A stretch of 64,000 nucleotides of DNA from Tritrichomonas musculus (lineage: Eukaryota; Parabasalia; Tritrichomonadida; Tritrichomonadidae), in assembly GCA_039105265.1 (NCBI GenBank), contig JAPFFF010000004.1, positions 3,968,001-4,032,000 on the forward strand, in the 5' to 3' direction. Of this stretch, positions 51,507 to 63,700 are shown piece after piece. Made by a program: the position numbers and the translations under genes. The notes beneath the pieces are model-generated. The model ran no database searches and was not told the DNA's origin. It saw only the letters and a list, made by a program, of their open reading frames with translations. Within the stretch, counting starts at the first letter, position 1; every line of letters starts with the position of its first letter.

Positions 51507-54500
51507 TCAATTAGCGATCTGTTCCAGTTGTTTGATAGCATCTACTGATAAGCAATTGTTAATCTCATTAAATTTTAGTAATATTCGGGCAACACCAGAA
51601 ATTGCTTTGTTTTTACCTTTAATTTTTTTGATGAAAACAGACGTAACTTCATTAAGTTTATTTGATGAAAATATCTTTGATGAAGAAATTGTAGGATCAA
51701 AAAGATTTTCCGCGTAATTTTCAAAAACAAATAAAGCTTTTGATTGAACAGAATATAATGGAGAATTAACAAATTCAGCCGCATCTTTAAGATACCATGA
51801 ATAATCAATTCCAAATGAGGATGTCTTAATTATATTTGTTAAGCATAAAAAGGAGGATTGTCTAAGACTCTCATCATTTGATCTGAGCAAATCAGAAAGC
51901 TTAGAACACAGGAGCCTAAAAGCGTCAAATTGATTATTTTCACAGAAAGTGTAAATGACAGACATCAAATTCCATAGTGATTTTTGATCATTTGTCCCAA
52001 GAAACATTTCAACAACTCGTGTTTGAAAACCGCTTTTTTCAATAACGCCAACATTTATTGGTACCTCTCTGATTGTCGAGCAAACAGCAGTTTGCTGGTC
52101 AGTCATCAGCATTTCTTTACAAGCCCAGTAAAATTCTACATGGCGAGAAATTTTTTCCAAGCAAAAGTTGTGTCGAATCAGCATTTTGTAGAATAAAAAG
52201 AGAAGCGAAGGCGAGTTTGTAGCATTTAATGGAAGCAGTCGTAGAATAATTCTAGCATAATCTTCATCATTAACATAGCAAATTAAAAGACGAAATGAAA
52301 AATCGTTTTTGTTGCAGCACGAAATAATTGAACGAATCATCTCTGTTTTTCTGTTTTTATCAAAATTCTTGTTATTAAAATTTTCTTTTTTAATAACCTC
52401 TCCGCAAAAAGAAGGAGCCGGGAAGAAAATAGAATATTTAGGTAGCCTTTCTCCAGCAGCCCTCCAAACATCATAATTGATCAAACTTGGGACATTTTCA
52501 AATTTGAATGTTGTTGCCAATAAATCTAATATTAATTCAACTTCTGTGCAATTTCTGCAAAGCCAGATGAGTTGTAAAATGAATTCATCTGGAATAAAAG
52601 GTGCATTTTTAGCTAATTTATTTGATGTCTTTAATAATTGTACCAAAAGGGGAGCTGGCAAAGGTTTCAATGCGAAAGTTATGAAATGAGCATTAAAGGT
52701 TGGTAAAGATGAAAGATAATCAAAGCGAAGGTCAATCATTCTAAGTAAAATGTCAATAGTTTTTTGTCTTATTTGATTACTGTCTAAGTTACTGAATGAT
52801 AGTAGTTGTCTCATTACTTCTACTGTTGCAAATTGAGGACAGAGTTTTGAATTGATTAATTGAAGTGTGCGGTCAATCACAGTAAGATCAGAATTGATAT
52901 CGTTTGGACTCAAAAGTTTGACAATTATTGATTCAACTCCGTTCTTCTTTGTTATGAAAAGTTCGCGCATATTTTGAATTGTCAGAATTTCTGAGAGAAG
53001 ATGAATCAGATTTGGAAGATCAGATGATCTTGCGATTGTCAATGCTTTCATTAGATCATCGAGCATTGCAGGGGGAACATTTCCTGTTTTGATAACTCTT
53101 CTCATTTTTTCAATTGAGCGATTCAATGCTACCGAGTTTTGTAATTCTGCATATGTCTCGAGATATGACTGTTGTTTTTTTGTTTGTCGCTGCTTTTGGT
53201 ATTGTAACTGTTGTTGAAGGAAGCGTTGATGTTGTTGAAGCTGAAGACGAAGTTGCTGCGGTTGCTGAAAGCGAAGCTGTTTGTTACTTTGAGTGTCTAT
53301 TTGGTCAGTTATTTTTTCAATCATATGAGCCGAATTTGGATCTTCCGTGAGGTATTCGCTTGAGCTATATTCGTCTTCAAGGGCTTCTTGCTGCGACTGT
53401 TGAGCAGCATCGATTAAAGCTTGTAAGCCTCCTTCGAACATATTGGCTGGATCGCTGATTGAAGGTGAATGACGCTTTTTAAGGTTTGTTGCTCTTAGAA
53501 CATAAGAACGATCTGCACCGGGGAAGCAGCATTGTGAATAAGTGGCGAATGAATGTAATATTTGTGGCATTGTTGGACGTTCAGTTGGATCGGCACTCCA
53601 ACATGAAGTAATAAGTGATTCTAGCTTCTTTGGAAGGTTCTCTGGAAGTTTTGGACGAAGATTTTCATAAATGACCATGTTGATTATTTGATTTGTGGGA
53701 ATTCCTCGATATGGCGAATCACATGTTAGAAGCTCCCATAAAAGGATTCCATATGAGTAAACATCTACTTTTGTATCGTAAACAGGTGATGACATTAAAA
53801 CTTCTGGAGCCATCCATGGAGTTGTTCCAATATTTCCTGTCAAAGGGACTTTATTCAAAATTGAATTAATACGAGATAGTCCGAAGTCGCAAATTCTAGC
53901 TCTTTTTCGATTATCTAGGAGAACATTGAGGCTCTTCAGATCTCTGTGGATGATATTTCGATCATGAAGATATTCAAGACCCCTGGCAACATCAATTGCG
54001 ATAATCATTCTCTCAGAAATTGTTAATTTTGAATTGGATAATGTTGATGATAAGCGTTGACTAGTTTCAGTTTGAGAATCAGAATTATTTGTTGCTTGTG
54101 ATTCATTTATTTTTCGAGTTAATTTGAGAAGTGAACTAAGCGAATCTGATAAAAGTTCTGTAACTATGCAAAATGGAAGTTCATCTGTATATCCAATTAG
54201 CTCAATAATCGATGGATGAGAAAGTGATGCAAGCGTTGAAACTTCTCGACGAAATGATGCTGTCTCTCTTCCTGTAACTTCTGTACAATTAAGCACTTTA
54301 ATTGCAACTTGCCTCTTTTGTGAAATTAAAACTCCTTTATATACTTTACCACTTTGTCCACTGCCGATTTTAGGGCCTAACTCAAGATCTGAAGGAGTTA
54401 ATACTAAATCAATACGGCTTGGGAGAGGTGGAAGAGCAATAAATACACAATCTTCTGGTGATATTTGAAGATTAGAATTATTTATAGATTTCAACCTAGA

Positions 54501-54986
54501 TGCCATTTTTGATAAAACGTCAGGTCTATTACTTAAATCTTTATTTTTCCTAAGTTGAACGAAAAAAATAAAAATTCGTTTTAGATCAACATTATTTTGC
54601 ATTATGAGATCTGTATCAGATATTTTAAACAAGTTTGAAATTTCTTTATATCCTATTTTATCAAAGCTTACTGATAGTTCATGTCTAATATTTGAAAATT
54701 CTTGAAGTGTTTGATCTAAAGAAGTCATAAGTACAAAATTTAAACATACGTTTCGTCCACAATTAATGCAAAGCTGTTTAACTTGATCAATAAAAGAAAG
54801 TATTGCTGAGATCTCAATCAAATGTTTTGATTCTATTGGATGAGGTGGCAAATTTGTTAGCAAAGTAGCTGCCTGTTTAAAACATTGTAATAACGAATTT
54901 AATTTTGAGCAATGGACATATACAATAAGTTCCATGCTTTGAAGAGTTTTAATGTGTGTAATAATTGAAGTAATGCAAGGATCCAT
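51507..54986 (-). CDS. TKL-type protein kinase with helical N-terminus and long ARM-like tail (1159 aa)
   Basis: The kinase domain spans about residues 203-475. It has a Gly loop GSGQSGKVYKG, the ATP-site Lys in VAIKVL, a catalytic loop HRDLKSLNVLLD, DFG in ICDFGLSR, and WMAPEV with a final CWSADPTERPTM; all key residues are present, so it should be active. The RDLKSLN and APEV forms fit the tyrosine-kinase-like group. A Ser/Thr-rich insert lies after the hinge (about 290-325). Residues 1-180 are helical, with a four-helix-bundle look like the adaptor found before MLKL-type kinases. After the kinase comes a Gln-rich segment (about 569-605), then helical repeats to the end (about 630-1155), probably an ARM/HEAT solenoid for partner binding. 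Signalling substrate unknown. Confidence 0.9.
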   Translation of the reverse strand: MDPCITSIITHIKTLQSMELIVYVHCSKLNSLLQCFKQAATLLTNLPPHPIESKHLIEISAILSFIDQVKQLCINCGRNVCLNFVLMTSLDQTLQEFSNIRHELSVSFDKIGYKEISNLFKISDTDLIMQNNVDLKRIFIFFVQLRKNKDLSNRPDVLSKMASRLKSINNSNLQISPEDCVFIALPPLPSRIDLVLTPSDLELGPKIGSGQSGKVYKGVLISQKRQVAIKVLNCTEVTGRETASFRREVSTLASLSHPSIIELIGYTDELPFCIVTELLSDSLSSLLKLTRKINESQATNNSDSQTETSQRLSSTLSNSKLTISERMIIAIDVARGLEYLHDRNIIHRDLKSLNVLLDNRKRARICDFGLSRINSILNKVPLTGNIGTTPWMAPEVLMSSPVYDTKVDVYSYGILLWELLTCDSPYRGIPTNQIINMVIYENLRPKLPENLPKKLESLITSCWSADPTERPTMPQILHSFATYSQCCFPGADRSYVLRATNLKKRHSPSISDPANMFEGGLQALIDAAQQSQQEALEDEYSSSEYLTEDPNSAHMIEKITDQIDTQSNKQLRFQQPQQLRLQLQQHQRFLQQQLQYQKQRQTKKQQSYLETYAELQNSVALNRSIEKMRRVIKTGNVPPAMLDDLMKALTIARSSDLPNLIHLLSEILTIQNMRELFITKKNGVESIIVKLLSPNDINSDLTVIDRTLQLINSKLCPQFATVEVMRQLLSFSNLDSNQIRQKTIDILLRMIDLRFDYLSSLPTFNAHFITFALKPLPAPLLVQLLKTSNKLAKNAPFIPDEFILQLIWLCRNCTEVELILDLLATTFKFENVPSLINYDVWRAAGERLPKYSIFFPAPSFCGEVIKKENFNNKNFDKNRKTEMIRSIISCCNKNDFSFRLLICYVNDEDYARIILRLLPLNATNSPSLLFLFYKMLIRHNFCLEKISRHVEFYWACKEMLMTDQQTAVCSTIREVPINVGVIEKSGFQTRVVEMFLGTNDQKSLWNLMSVIYTFCENNQFDAFRLLCSKLSDLLRSNDESLRQSSFLCLTNIIKTSSFGIDYSWYLKDAAEFVNSPLYSVQSKALFVFENYAENLFDPTISSSKIFSSNKLNEVTSVFIKKIKGKNKAISGVARILLKFNEINNCLSVDAIKQLEQIAN

Positions 54987-55470
54987 CAGCGATATGATTG
55001 AAAAAAAAAGAAAAGAGTTTTGTCTGTTTAGTAAATTCTATACAATATCAAATTTGAATTATTATTTGTTCATTAATTCAATGGAATTCCGAAAAGATCT
55101 GAAAAATCAAAATTTTATTCAATAGAAATTCTGGTCAAAATTGTGTTTTCTCTCAAACTCATGATTTTCTATTACAAGCTGTAAGAAATCTTTATCATTG
55201 AATTATCTAGCATTTTTATTATGGGAAAAATAGATAAAAATATATATCAATGTAATTTTTTTATAACAATTCATGAATGTAAGTAATTAAAATATGAATT
55301 GACAGTATTAATTGCTTAATCAAATTCCCATTAATTCATTCGAAAAATAATCTTTAAAAAAGAATCCGTTAAAGAAAAGAAAGAAAAGAAAACATTTATA
55401 ATTAACAATTATTATTTAAAAACAAAATGTGTATTTTGATTTGAATCTATTTTCTTTGATTAAAATAGAT
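54987..55470. other. AT-rich intergenic spacer
   Basis: Upstream region of the kinase gene and downstream of the helicase gene. TCAATCATATCG immediately before the kinase ATG (minus strand) could hold an initiator. Nothing else recognised. Confidence 0.5.
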
Positions 55471-56946
55471 TTATAAGAATGGAGGTCTATATTTTTGGCA
55501 CATGTCCGCATAAGCATCCCAATATTCATTATCTTTTTCGCAATAAAACATCATAGGTACAGTATTTTGATCTTTTTCTGCTTCTTGTTTTGTTTCTTCT
55601 TCTCGTTTCTCTGCATCTTTTGCTATTTCATTCAATTTTGTAAAGTTTTGAAGTTGGATGTCATTTTGAAGTGGGCATAGAGAAATTTGAGGTGGATGCT
55701 TTTTATCATAAATACCAAAATTAACGTTACAATTTTGATGAATTTGTGATATTTTCTTGCTTTCGCTTCGTTTGTAAAATGTTAGAGAAATCTGATTTGT
55801 CATAAAGCGTCCTGCTCTCCCAATACGATGTAAAAATGTTTCATCATCATATGGAAAGTCTAATGAAACAACAACATTTACATTCATCACATCAAAACCA
55901 CGAGCTGCAATATCTGTTGTGATTAAGCATCGAAGCTGAAGATCTCTAAATTCAGCAATTCGGTCTAATCTATCGCGTTGATTCATTTGAGATGAAATAA
56001 AAGCGCATGGAAATCCTGCTTCATCTAAGGCTTCTTCTGTATCTTTTGATAGTTGGTGAATATTGCAAAAGATGAGAGCTTGGTAAAATTCAATGCTTCT
56101 GAAAAATTCGATGATTGTATTAACTCTCTTATTAAAGGATCCCGCTCTACAGATTAAATGAAAAGAATCTCGAAAGTTTTTATTTGATTTATTAGAACTA
56201 AGATCAGATAACTGATTTGGCCCCAAATCATCTCCGAGATTTTGATTCATTACATTTTTATCAACAAAAACTGATCTGATAAGTTCCCATTGATAAGGAA
56301 GGATTTTGATTAGTTTCGAATAAGCATCATTACTAAAAGTTGCTGAAGAGCAAATAAAATTTTGTTGAACAACTGGCATTGGCCTGCTGATAATTTGTGA
56401 TATATCAGAAAAAAGCCCATCATCAGAAATCATTTTATCCCATTCATCAATAACTAAAGAAAGCAGAAAGAAAAGCTTTAGCTTCTTCTTTTTAAGAAGC
56501 TTCGTTATAATTCCTGGCGTTGCTACAACAATGTGAGCTTCATTTATATCTTCCCAATCTTCTTCCAAATTAATTGAACTAATAACTGCAAAAATTGAGA
56601 GTGGTAGATGGCGGCTAATTGATTGAAGTTCTTTTGCGATCTGTTGGCAAAGTTCTGGAGAATGGCATAAAATCATTCCAAAAATTCCTCCTTTTATCAA
56701 TGGAGGAGGTCGTTCGCATTGTTTCGTAAAATATTTTCTTGCAATAGTTTCTAGCATTAGAATTGAAAATGCGCATGTTTTTCCTGTTCCTGACGGAGAT
56801 AACAAGATAAGTGGATGGTTGTCATGAAAATGAGCAATAGCCATTTCTTGAATTTGTGTTGATCGATAGTGTGCAGTATCAATTAATCCTTGCTTGATTG
56901 CAGGATGAATATTCATATTCAAAAAAGGAGTGCATACATCAATCAT
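55471..56946 (-). CDS. DExD-box ATP-dependent RNA helicase with DEWD motif II (491 aa)
   Basis: Standard two-RecA-lobe layout. Q-motif glutamine in STQIQEMAI (about 29-37), Walker A SPSGTGKT (50-57), ATPG (motif Ib), motif II VIDEWD (about 166-170, Trp in place of the usual Ala), SAT (motif III, near 203), ALIFCN (motif IV), TTDIAARGFD (motif V) and HRIGRAGRF (motif VI, about 374-382). It unwinds or remodels RNA or RNP using ATP. The subfamily is not clear; the compact N-terminus and a C-terminal extension of about 100 residues with an EKREEETKQEAEKDQ stretch resemble DDX20/eIF4A-like enzymes. The Asp and Glu of motif II are kept, so ATPase activity is expected despite the Trp. Confidence 0.9.
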   Translation of the reverse strand: MIDVCTPFLNMNIHPAIKQGLIDTAHYRSTQIQEMAIAHFHDNHPLILLSPSGTGKTCAFSILMLETIARKYFTKQCERPPPLIKGGIFGMILCHSPELCQQIAKELQSISRHLPLSIFAVISSINLEEDWEDINEAHIVVATPGIITKLLKKKKLKLFFLLSLVIDEWDKMISDDGLFSDISQIISRPMPVVQQNFICSSATFSNDAYSKLIKILPYQWELIRSVFVDKNVMNQNLGDDLGPNQLSDLSSNKSNKNFRDSFHLICRAGSFNKRVNTIIEFFRSIEFYQALIFCNIHQLSKDTEEALDEAGFPCAFISSQMNQRDRLDRIAEFRDLQLRCLITTDIAARGFDVMNVNVVVSLDFPYDDETFLHRIGRAGRFMTNQISLTFYKRSESKKISQIHQNCNVNFGIYDKKHPPQISLCPLQNDIQLQNFTKLNEIAKDAEKREEETKQEAEKDQNTVPMMFYCEKDNEYWDAYADMCQKYRPPFL

Positions 56947-57189
56947 CTTTTTATAAGCAAATTCAATTTTTAATTGGTTGGTAAAACTGAAATGATATTA
57001 TTTTGAATACATATTTGTTCGTGTATGAAAGAATAAATTCTTTGAATTCATTTAAATAATTAAATATGTATTGAAAATTTTGAATCAAAATTTTAATTGT
57101 AATTCTTTTCATATTTAATGATATGTATTTGAATTCATACCACAAGACCACTATTTTAGGAATTTAATGAAGAATTTAAAGAATTTTTA

Positions 57190-57490
57190 TGAGCCTACAC
57201 GTCATTCCTGTCAATTTATGTGGAGTTAATATAGTTCCCCAAGATAGTTAATGTCTTCAGGAGTTAATTGAACTTCTATTGATCAAGCATCAAATTCAAT
57301 GTGAGTCTTTTTTGTAACTCCCATAGTTAGTATTTTTAGCTTCACATTCATGCTAAAGATATTTCAAACATTGACACTCTTTTCTTTTGAGCCAGTTCTT
57401 CAACTCGTTGAATATTGCCATGATCTTGATCTGGAGCATCATCATACTTCGACACGTGCAATTTTATCCTCAGTCTCATTAATGATGAAT
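57190..57490 (-). pseudogene. Decayed host gene remnant
   Basis: This stretch has a more balanced, codon-like composition than its neighbours. On the minus strand it gives protein-like pieces in shifting frames: NETEDKIARVEV, then DDAPDQDHGNIQRVEELAQ with KKRVSMFEIS, then VTKKTHIEFD and IEVQLTPEDINYLGELY. These are separated by in-frame stops and at least one frame change, so it is not expressed as a whole. The middle piece slightly recalls the C-terminal part of Rab/Ras GTPases (variable loop followed by FEISA), but that is a weak guess. An A run of over 20 lies just beyond (57494-57516). Confidence 0.4.
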
Positions 57491-57493
57491 TCA

Positions 57494-57749
57494 AAAAAAA
57501 AAAAAAAAAAAAAAAGATAAAAGATCGATATATTAAATTTTATTTATGACAAATTAAAACTTGATGATGTTTATGTTCTTTTTTAAATAAAACATAAAAT
57601 CTTTTTGAAATTTAATAGTAAAGAAATCAGACAAATATGTATTTCGTTAATAAAAAATCGCATAATGAATTGAGTAGCGCTTTTGCACATTCTTCCTATT
57701 GTAGAAATTGCAAAAAAAAATTCAAAAATAATGAAATTAAAAAATTTGA
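57494..57749. other. Short AT-rich spacer
   Basis: A run, then AT-rich sequence up to the stop of the large C2 gene. No feature recognised. Confidence 0.45.
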
Positions 57750-60700
57750 TTATTCTTCATCGCTTGTTGTTGGTGGAAATTGATCAAGAATCTTCTTTTT
57801 GTGGCTATCTATTTCATCCTTTTCCATTTCATAAGAAGCATTTGACCTTTTTCTTGTTCTTCTTCTCAATTTTTTTTTGGGGGAACTTCCCTCTGATTGA
57901 AGGTCAATATCTATATCACTTGTTGAAGCATCAACGAGAACTACTTGTTCATTGTCATTACTTCTTGTATTATTGTTATTATTATTATTGCTTGTAGATT
58001 TAATAGAATCATTAATTGATAGTTTTGGTGTATCTTTCATCCTTGGAATAATAATAAGATGAATTTCGCCTGATGGAGAAAGCTGAAACCATTGATTAAT
58101 TTTTGTATTTTCTTCATTTTCGTCATTTTCTGTGAGTTTTCTTTCGTTGTTCATTTCTTCAAGTGGCAACGATAAAGAAGCAATTTGTGTATTGCTTCTT
58201 TCATCAATGATGATAATTTCAAGGATTCCATCTTCAACGGATTTTCTAGAATAAAAGTCAATTTTTTGATTCCATTTTGGTATTGGATCTTGGAGAACAG
58301 AACGTGTTTTAAGTGATCTTCTTTCTCCTTTAATTTGAACTTTACAAAATGGTGAACAATGAGAAGGAAGGCCGCGAGCTTCAACAATTTCAACAGCCAA
58401 ATGTCTTGCTGCTGAATTTGGAGCTTGTTTAAGAATTAAAGGTCGATTTGGAACCGATGAAGAACCTTTATAAGCTGAATTATTTGAACTTGCATTTGGT
58501 GTTACACTATTTGATGATGATGCATTTTCTGATTCAAGTTCGGTAGTAAGAACGAGATGGATTTTGCCACACATTTTACGAGCTGATGAATGGATGGATC
58601 GATGAACTTTAGATTTCAATGTTGAGTATGAGGTAGAACGAAATTCGAACCAATTATCAACAAGTTGTTTAGATTCAGGAGGATATAAAGATTTGATTGG
58701 AATTAATATGTTTCCAATATCATCATCTCCGTTCTTTGGATCTTTATTTCTTAGAGTAATAAGAAGAATATCATTGGCTGGATTTGGTAATTTTAGACAA
58801 AATGATTCATTCCATTCTGGTTCTGGTGAGTTGATTGCTCTTGTCTTATACGATTCACGGGAATTCTTAATTTTTGCAACAATATATTGATTTCGTTTAG
58901 ATAATCCTTCTGCTTTAACAATGGAAATATTCAATCGAAGTTTCTCGCCATTTTGAACTTCAAAAGAGTCTGGGTTAGAATTTGAATATGAAAGTTTCGT
59001 ATCAGATAATGAATTAGCTCCAGAATTCAAAAGCTTTATTTTTTCGATTTTAAGATGAATCATACCTTTCTTTCTATTGCTCATACTTCTGGAGCTGGCT
59101 GTGTTGCTTGTTCCACTTCTAACACTAGTTGTTTTAGTGTCATCGTTTCCCTTGCTCGATTTAAATGAATAGCTATTATCTGCAGCATCGTTTTGTAACT
59201 GGAACCAATCGTCAACTACCTTGCCAACTGGAATATTAAGTAAATCAATTCTGCCTGATGCTAAAAGTTCTTCATCATCTCTAGTTACGTCATGATCTTT
59301 AAGTAGAATATTAAGATAGCATGGTAAAGATTTCTTTTTCATTTTTTCTGCGTTAACATCGAATTCGAATTCCTCTCCCCAAATTGGATGGGATGTTTTT
59401 TCTATTGATCTTGTTCTTATTGTTTGGCCTTCGCCTTGTCCATCAACATAAAGAAGGCAATAAGGATCACAAGGCTCAAATGGATCCAGGCTAGGAACAT
59501 CCTTTGCCTCGATTACTGTAATACGAAGTTTAAATAAGGAAGGATTGTCGTTTGAAGTATCTGTATAATATCCACTAGATAAAGTTTCAATTTTGTTTGG
59601 TTGCCCTAAGCCATCGTCTGATTGATCATCTTTTTCAATAGAAGTTTGATCAATACTTTTATTTTTTGACGGTGGCTTAGCTGTCTCTTTTTTTGTCCCA
59701 GAGTTGTTACTATATTGATTATCCTCATCATTATAATTGTAACCATTTGTTGTATTTTCTTGATTTACTTGATTTTGATCATTTGAATGTGATATTGGAA
59801 TATGTAATTTTCTCTTAATCATATTTTTTCCGTCTCTGGAAACAATTTGCTCATCTATAACCTGTCTAGTTGTTACATTACCATTTTTTATTGGATAGTT
59901 TTCATCATCTACTTGCGAGTTATTATTACTTGTTGTGCTTTTCTTGGTTGTTTTTTTTTTTATATTGATTTTATTTGGTTGATACTTGGTTTTATTATTT
60001 ATTATGTCACTATTTATTGAAGTTGGTTCTCTATCAGAATCAAATTCATTATTTCCAGAATTTTCATTATCATCAATTTGGATGTTTTTTTGATCGTTAT
60101 TGACTATAGTTAGCTTCCCAATGTTATATTTTCTTCTTTCTGATAAGGAACTTGATTGGTTTCTAGCATTTGGAAATGAATTTTCATCATTAAAAGCAAT
60201 ATTATCATTATTATTGTTAAGGTTGGTATCAATAGCCAAATCTCTATCTTTTGGTTGTGGTGGACGAATTGGCATTGGTGGAGAGTTTATTGTTGGAACT
60301 TCATTTAAAATTTGATCATCATTTGAATTACTTTTGGTTATTTGTTGTTGTTGATTTGGTGATTGTGAATAGGAGTATCCTGTATTATATGACGTAATTG
60401 ATTCAGATTGATTATTATTATTATTCTGATCTGAAGAAAAAGAAGGATTAATAACTCGTTCTCTTATTTGTTGCTGTTGTGGTTGTAAGTCTTTTTGATT
60501 GTTTCGTCTTGGAGGAATCGCAACTGCCTTATTAACAATTTGTTCCTCTGGAATTGACTGACTCTGTTCATCAGTATATGTTGGCATTTCAAGTTCATTA
60601 TAAAGTCTTTGAAGTTCCATTTCTATTTCATGTTTCCTTTTCCTTTTTTGTGCTGAGCTCATTTGAACTGTATTATTTTGATTTAATTTTTTTGTCTTTT

Positions 60701-63700
60701 GATGAGTATTTGTAGGTTTTGGAGATGGTGAAGGTTGCTTACGATTTTTTCTTGGCGATTTTTTTAGATTTGTCTCTTTTTTTGGTTTTTTTACTTCTCT
60801 TTCAGTAGAATCTGTGGTTCGTTCAAATTCATCTCTTAATTGGCGAAGTTTAGCTTCAATTTTGGCTTTTCTAATTCTTTTCTCTTCAGGATCTGAAGGT
60901 TGTTGTAGTTCTTCGCGAAGTCTCTGAATTCGTCCTTGAATTTCTTTCTTTTTCTCATATCTTTGTTTTGGTGACATTAATTCTGGATGAACTTCTGAAA
61001 CTGATGAAATTGTTGGAAGAATTAGTGAAGAAGTGTTGATTTCTTCTGGAAATTGTAAATCTCTTTTTTTGTAATTCTTTCTTTTGTTTTTCCTTGGAGC
61101 TGAACTCGGTCTATCGTTATCATATTTAGGAGATGCTGATCTTTCTTTTGTTCCTTTTCTTGGCTTTGTTGAAGTTTGAGGTTGTGAACGAACTAATTTT
61201 TTGTTGTTCATTTGAATATTGGCTGCTTGCTTAGCTTTTGCCTCTTCCGTTTCTTTTTGGCGTCTTTCAAGTTCTTCTTGAAGTTTCTTTGCATATTCAG
61301 TCTTTTCTTTGAGTTTCTTTTGAATATCAGCTTGATGATCTGTCTTTTTGATTCTTCGTTTAATTAATCCTGCATGTGGGCCTTTTGTTACAACAGAAAT
61401 AGTAGACGGGGATGAACGGCTATCGGATTCAATTACTGGAGTTTGGCGTTGGATTGTGTTTGGTGTTGGAGCTGGGGCTGGTTGCAAAGTTGGAGTCTTG
61501 AGCCTGATGACTTGCCGAAGTGGTTCTGTATCATTTTGATTATTCATTATTTCTTGAAGTTGTTTGAGGCCACTTTGTGAAACTTTAATTGTAGATGTAT
61601 TTGAAAGATTTTGATTAGGATAAAGTCTTTCGAATTGTTCTTTGTTTATTCGTAGTTTAAATTTGATTTGCTTTTGATCATCCTTTTTCATGCTACCATC
61701 TTCTGAGTAATAGTAAGATGAATAATCGTCAGAATAATAATCGGTTTCTGATAAATAAACTGGTTTTCTCTGTTTTGGTTTTCTTTCTTGTGAGTAAGCT
61801 CTTTCTTGTGGGTAGGAATCTTCTTTTTCTCTCTTTGGTATTCTTTCTTGTGAATAGGAATCTTCTTTTTCTATTTTTAGTGGGTTTTCTTGTGAATAGG
61901 GATCTTCTTCTACATCATTTGGTATTTCAACTTCTGAAAAAGAGTCCTGTCTTTCTTTTCTAGGCGAAATTGCTTCTTTTATTGATCTGATAACGGTAGC
62001 TGGATACTCTTTTTCAGCAACAGAAATTGCTTGTGATGAAGTTGCTTCAGCATCTGCATTTTCTTCGATATCTTCTTCGAAATCTTCTTCTTCAACGGTG
62101 CCATTACTTGCATTTTCGTTATTAACAATATCGTCAATAATATTATTTACAATTGAGTACTCAGTATTATTTGATTTTTCTGAGTCATATGAATAAACTG
62201 AGTTATTTGTATATGAATTTGCTTCACTTTCGTGAAAAGGAACTTCTGGCATTGAAAAAGTTTCAATATAAAGCTGAGGCTTCTTCTTTTCCTTCTTTTC
62301 TTTCTTTTCTTTCTTATCAATTGGAATAACAACTGATGATTCATCATCATCAAAAGCTTGTTTTTGAACCTTAAGCAAATTATCAAGAGTATTGGAAACT
62401 GGTTTTATATTTCGTTTTTGAATATTTGCTTCATTATCAATGAAATCAGCCATTGATGTTGCCGATGCGCCGTCATCATTCTCATTTTCATTCTCACTTT
62501 CTTCTGAGCTATTACTATTTTCTTTTAATTGTGGTTTATTAACTTCTGGGAAAACGTTGTTTTCAATATAGCTTGATGCGTCATTTGAATTTCTATCTTG
62601 CATATCTTCAATAAAAGAAAGTGAAGATCCTGATGTTGCTCCTGTTTGACTGACATTAATTGGAGAAAAATCTTTACTGGTAAATTTGCCAGGAGATGGC
62701 CTGTATGATTTTGGTAATGGCTCTGGTTGAAGTTGTTGATTAATTTGTTCTTGTTGCATTTGTTGTTGAAATTGTTGTTCTTGGAGTTGTTGTTGAATTT
62801 TTTGCTGATGGATTTCATTTTGAATCTTTTGTTGCTCAAGTTGCTGTTGGAGTTGTTGTTGTTGTAATTCTTGCTGTTGTATTTGTTGTAGTAACTTTTG
62901 TTGCTGTTCGTATTGTTGCTGTTGTTGAGATTGATTCAATTCTTGTAGTTGTTGCATAATTAATTGCATTTGTTGTTTGAGTTGTTCTTGAATTTGTGGA
63001 TCAATTGAATTCTTCTTCTTTTGTTTTTTATTTGATTTGCATCCTTTCTTTCCTTTTTTAGAAAGATTGCTCTTCTTTCCTTTCCCTTTCTTTCCCTCCG
63101 TGATATTTTCTTCTTCTTTTGGTTCTTGGTTTGGAATTTCATTTTCTTCGATTTCTTCATATTCATATTCGTATTCATATTCTTTGTCATCTTGATTTCC
63201 ATTAGGTATATTATTTATATTTTGAATATCACGATTTTGATAATTATTGAAAATTGGCTGCTCATTGATTTCTTCTTCTTCATTTAGTAATTGATTAGTT
63301 CCATTTGATGATGATATTTTTTGATAGTCTTCACCATCTGGAAGTAATACGGCTGTTGCTGTTATTTGAGTAGGTTTTGGTGATGGTGGCTCAATTTCAA
63401 GTGTTACTTGTTCGTCAGAGTTTTCTGGATTTTTAAGATTCACATTTAAGGTGAGCATAATGTTTTGTGGTTTGGTTTTTGGTTTTCCAGTAGAATCATC
63501 ATCTGTGTTCTCATCTAATAAAACAATTGGTTGTTGAATTTTAGTAGTAATTTGATTATTTGGTGAAAGTAATGCATTTTTACTGTTGAGCAGAGGAGGT
63601 TTGTTAATTGGGGATATATCTTCTTCTAAATGTCCTTGTCTTTTTGAACTTTTATCTCGATTATTTTTGGCAACAGTGGCCCTTGATAAAATTTTATTAA

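Noticed and set aside
57683-57997. 104-codon plus-strand frame
   Set aside because: Antisense to the basic C-terminus of the large C2 gene; Phe/Leu-rich as expected from complementing Lys/Glu codons.
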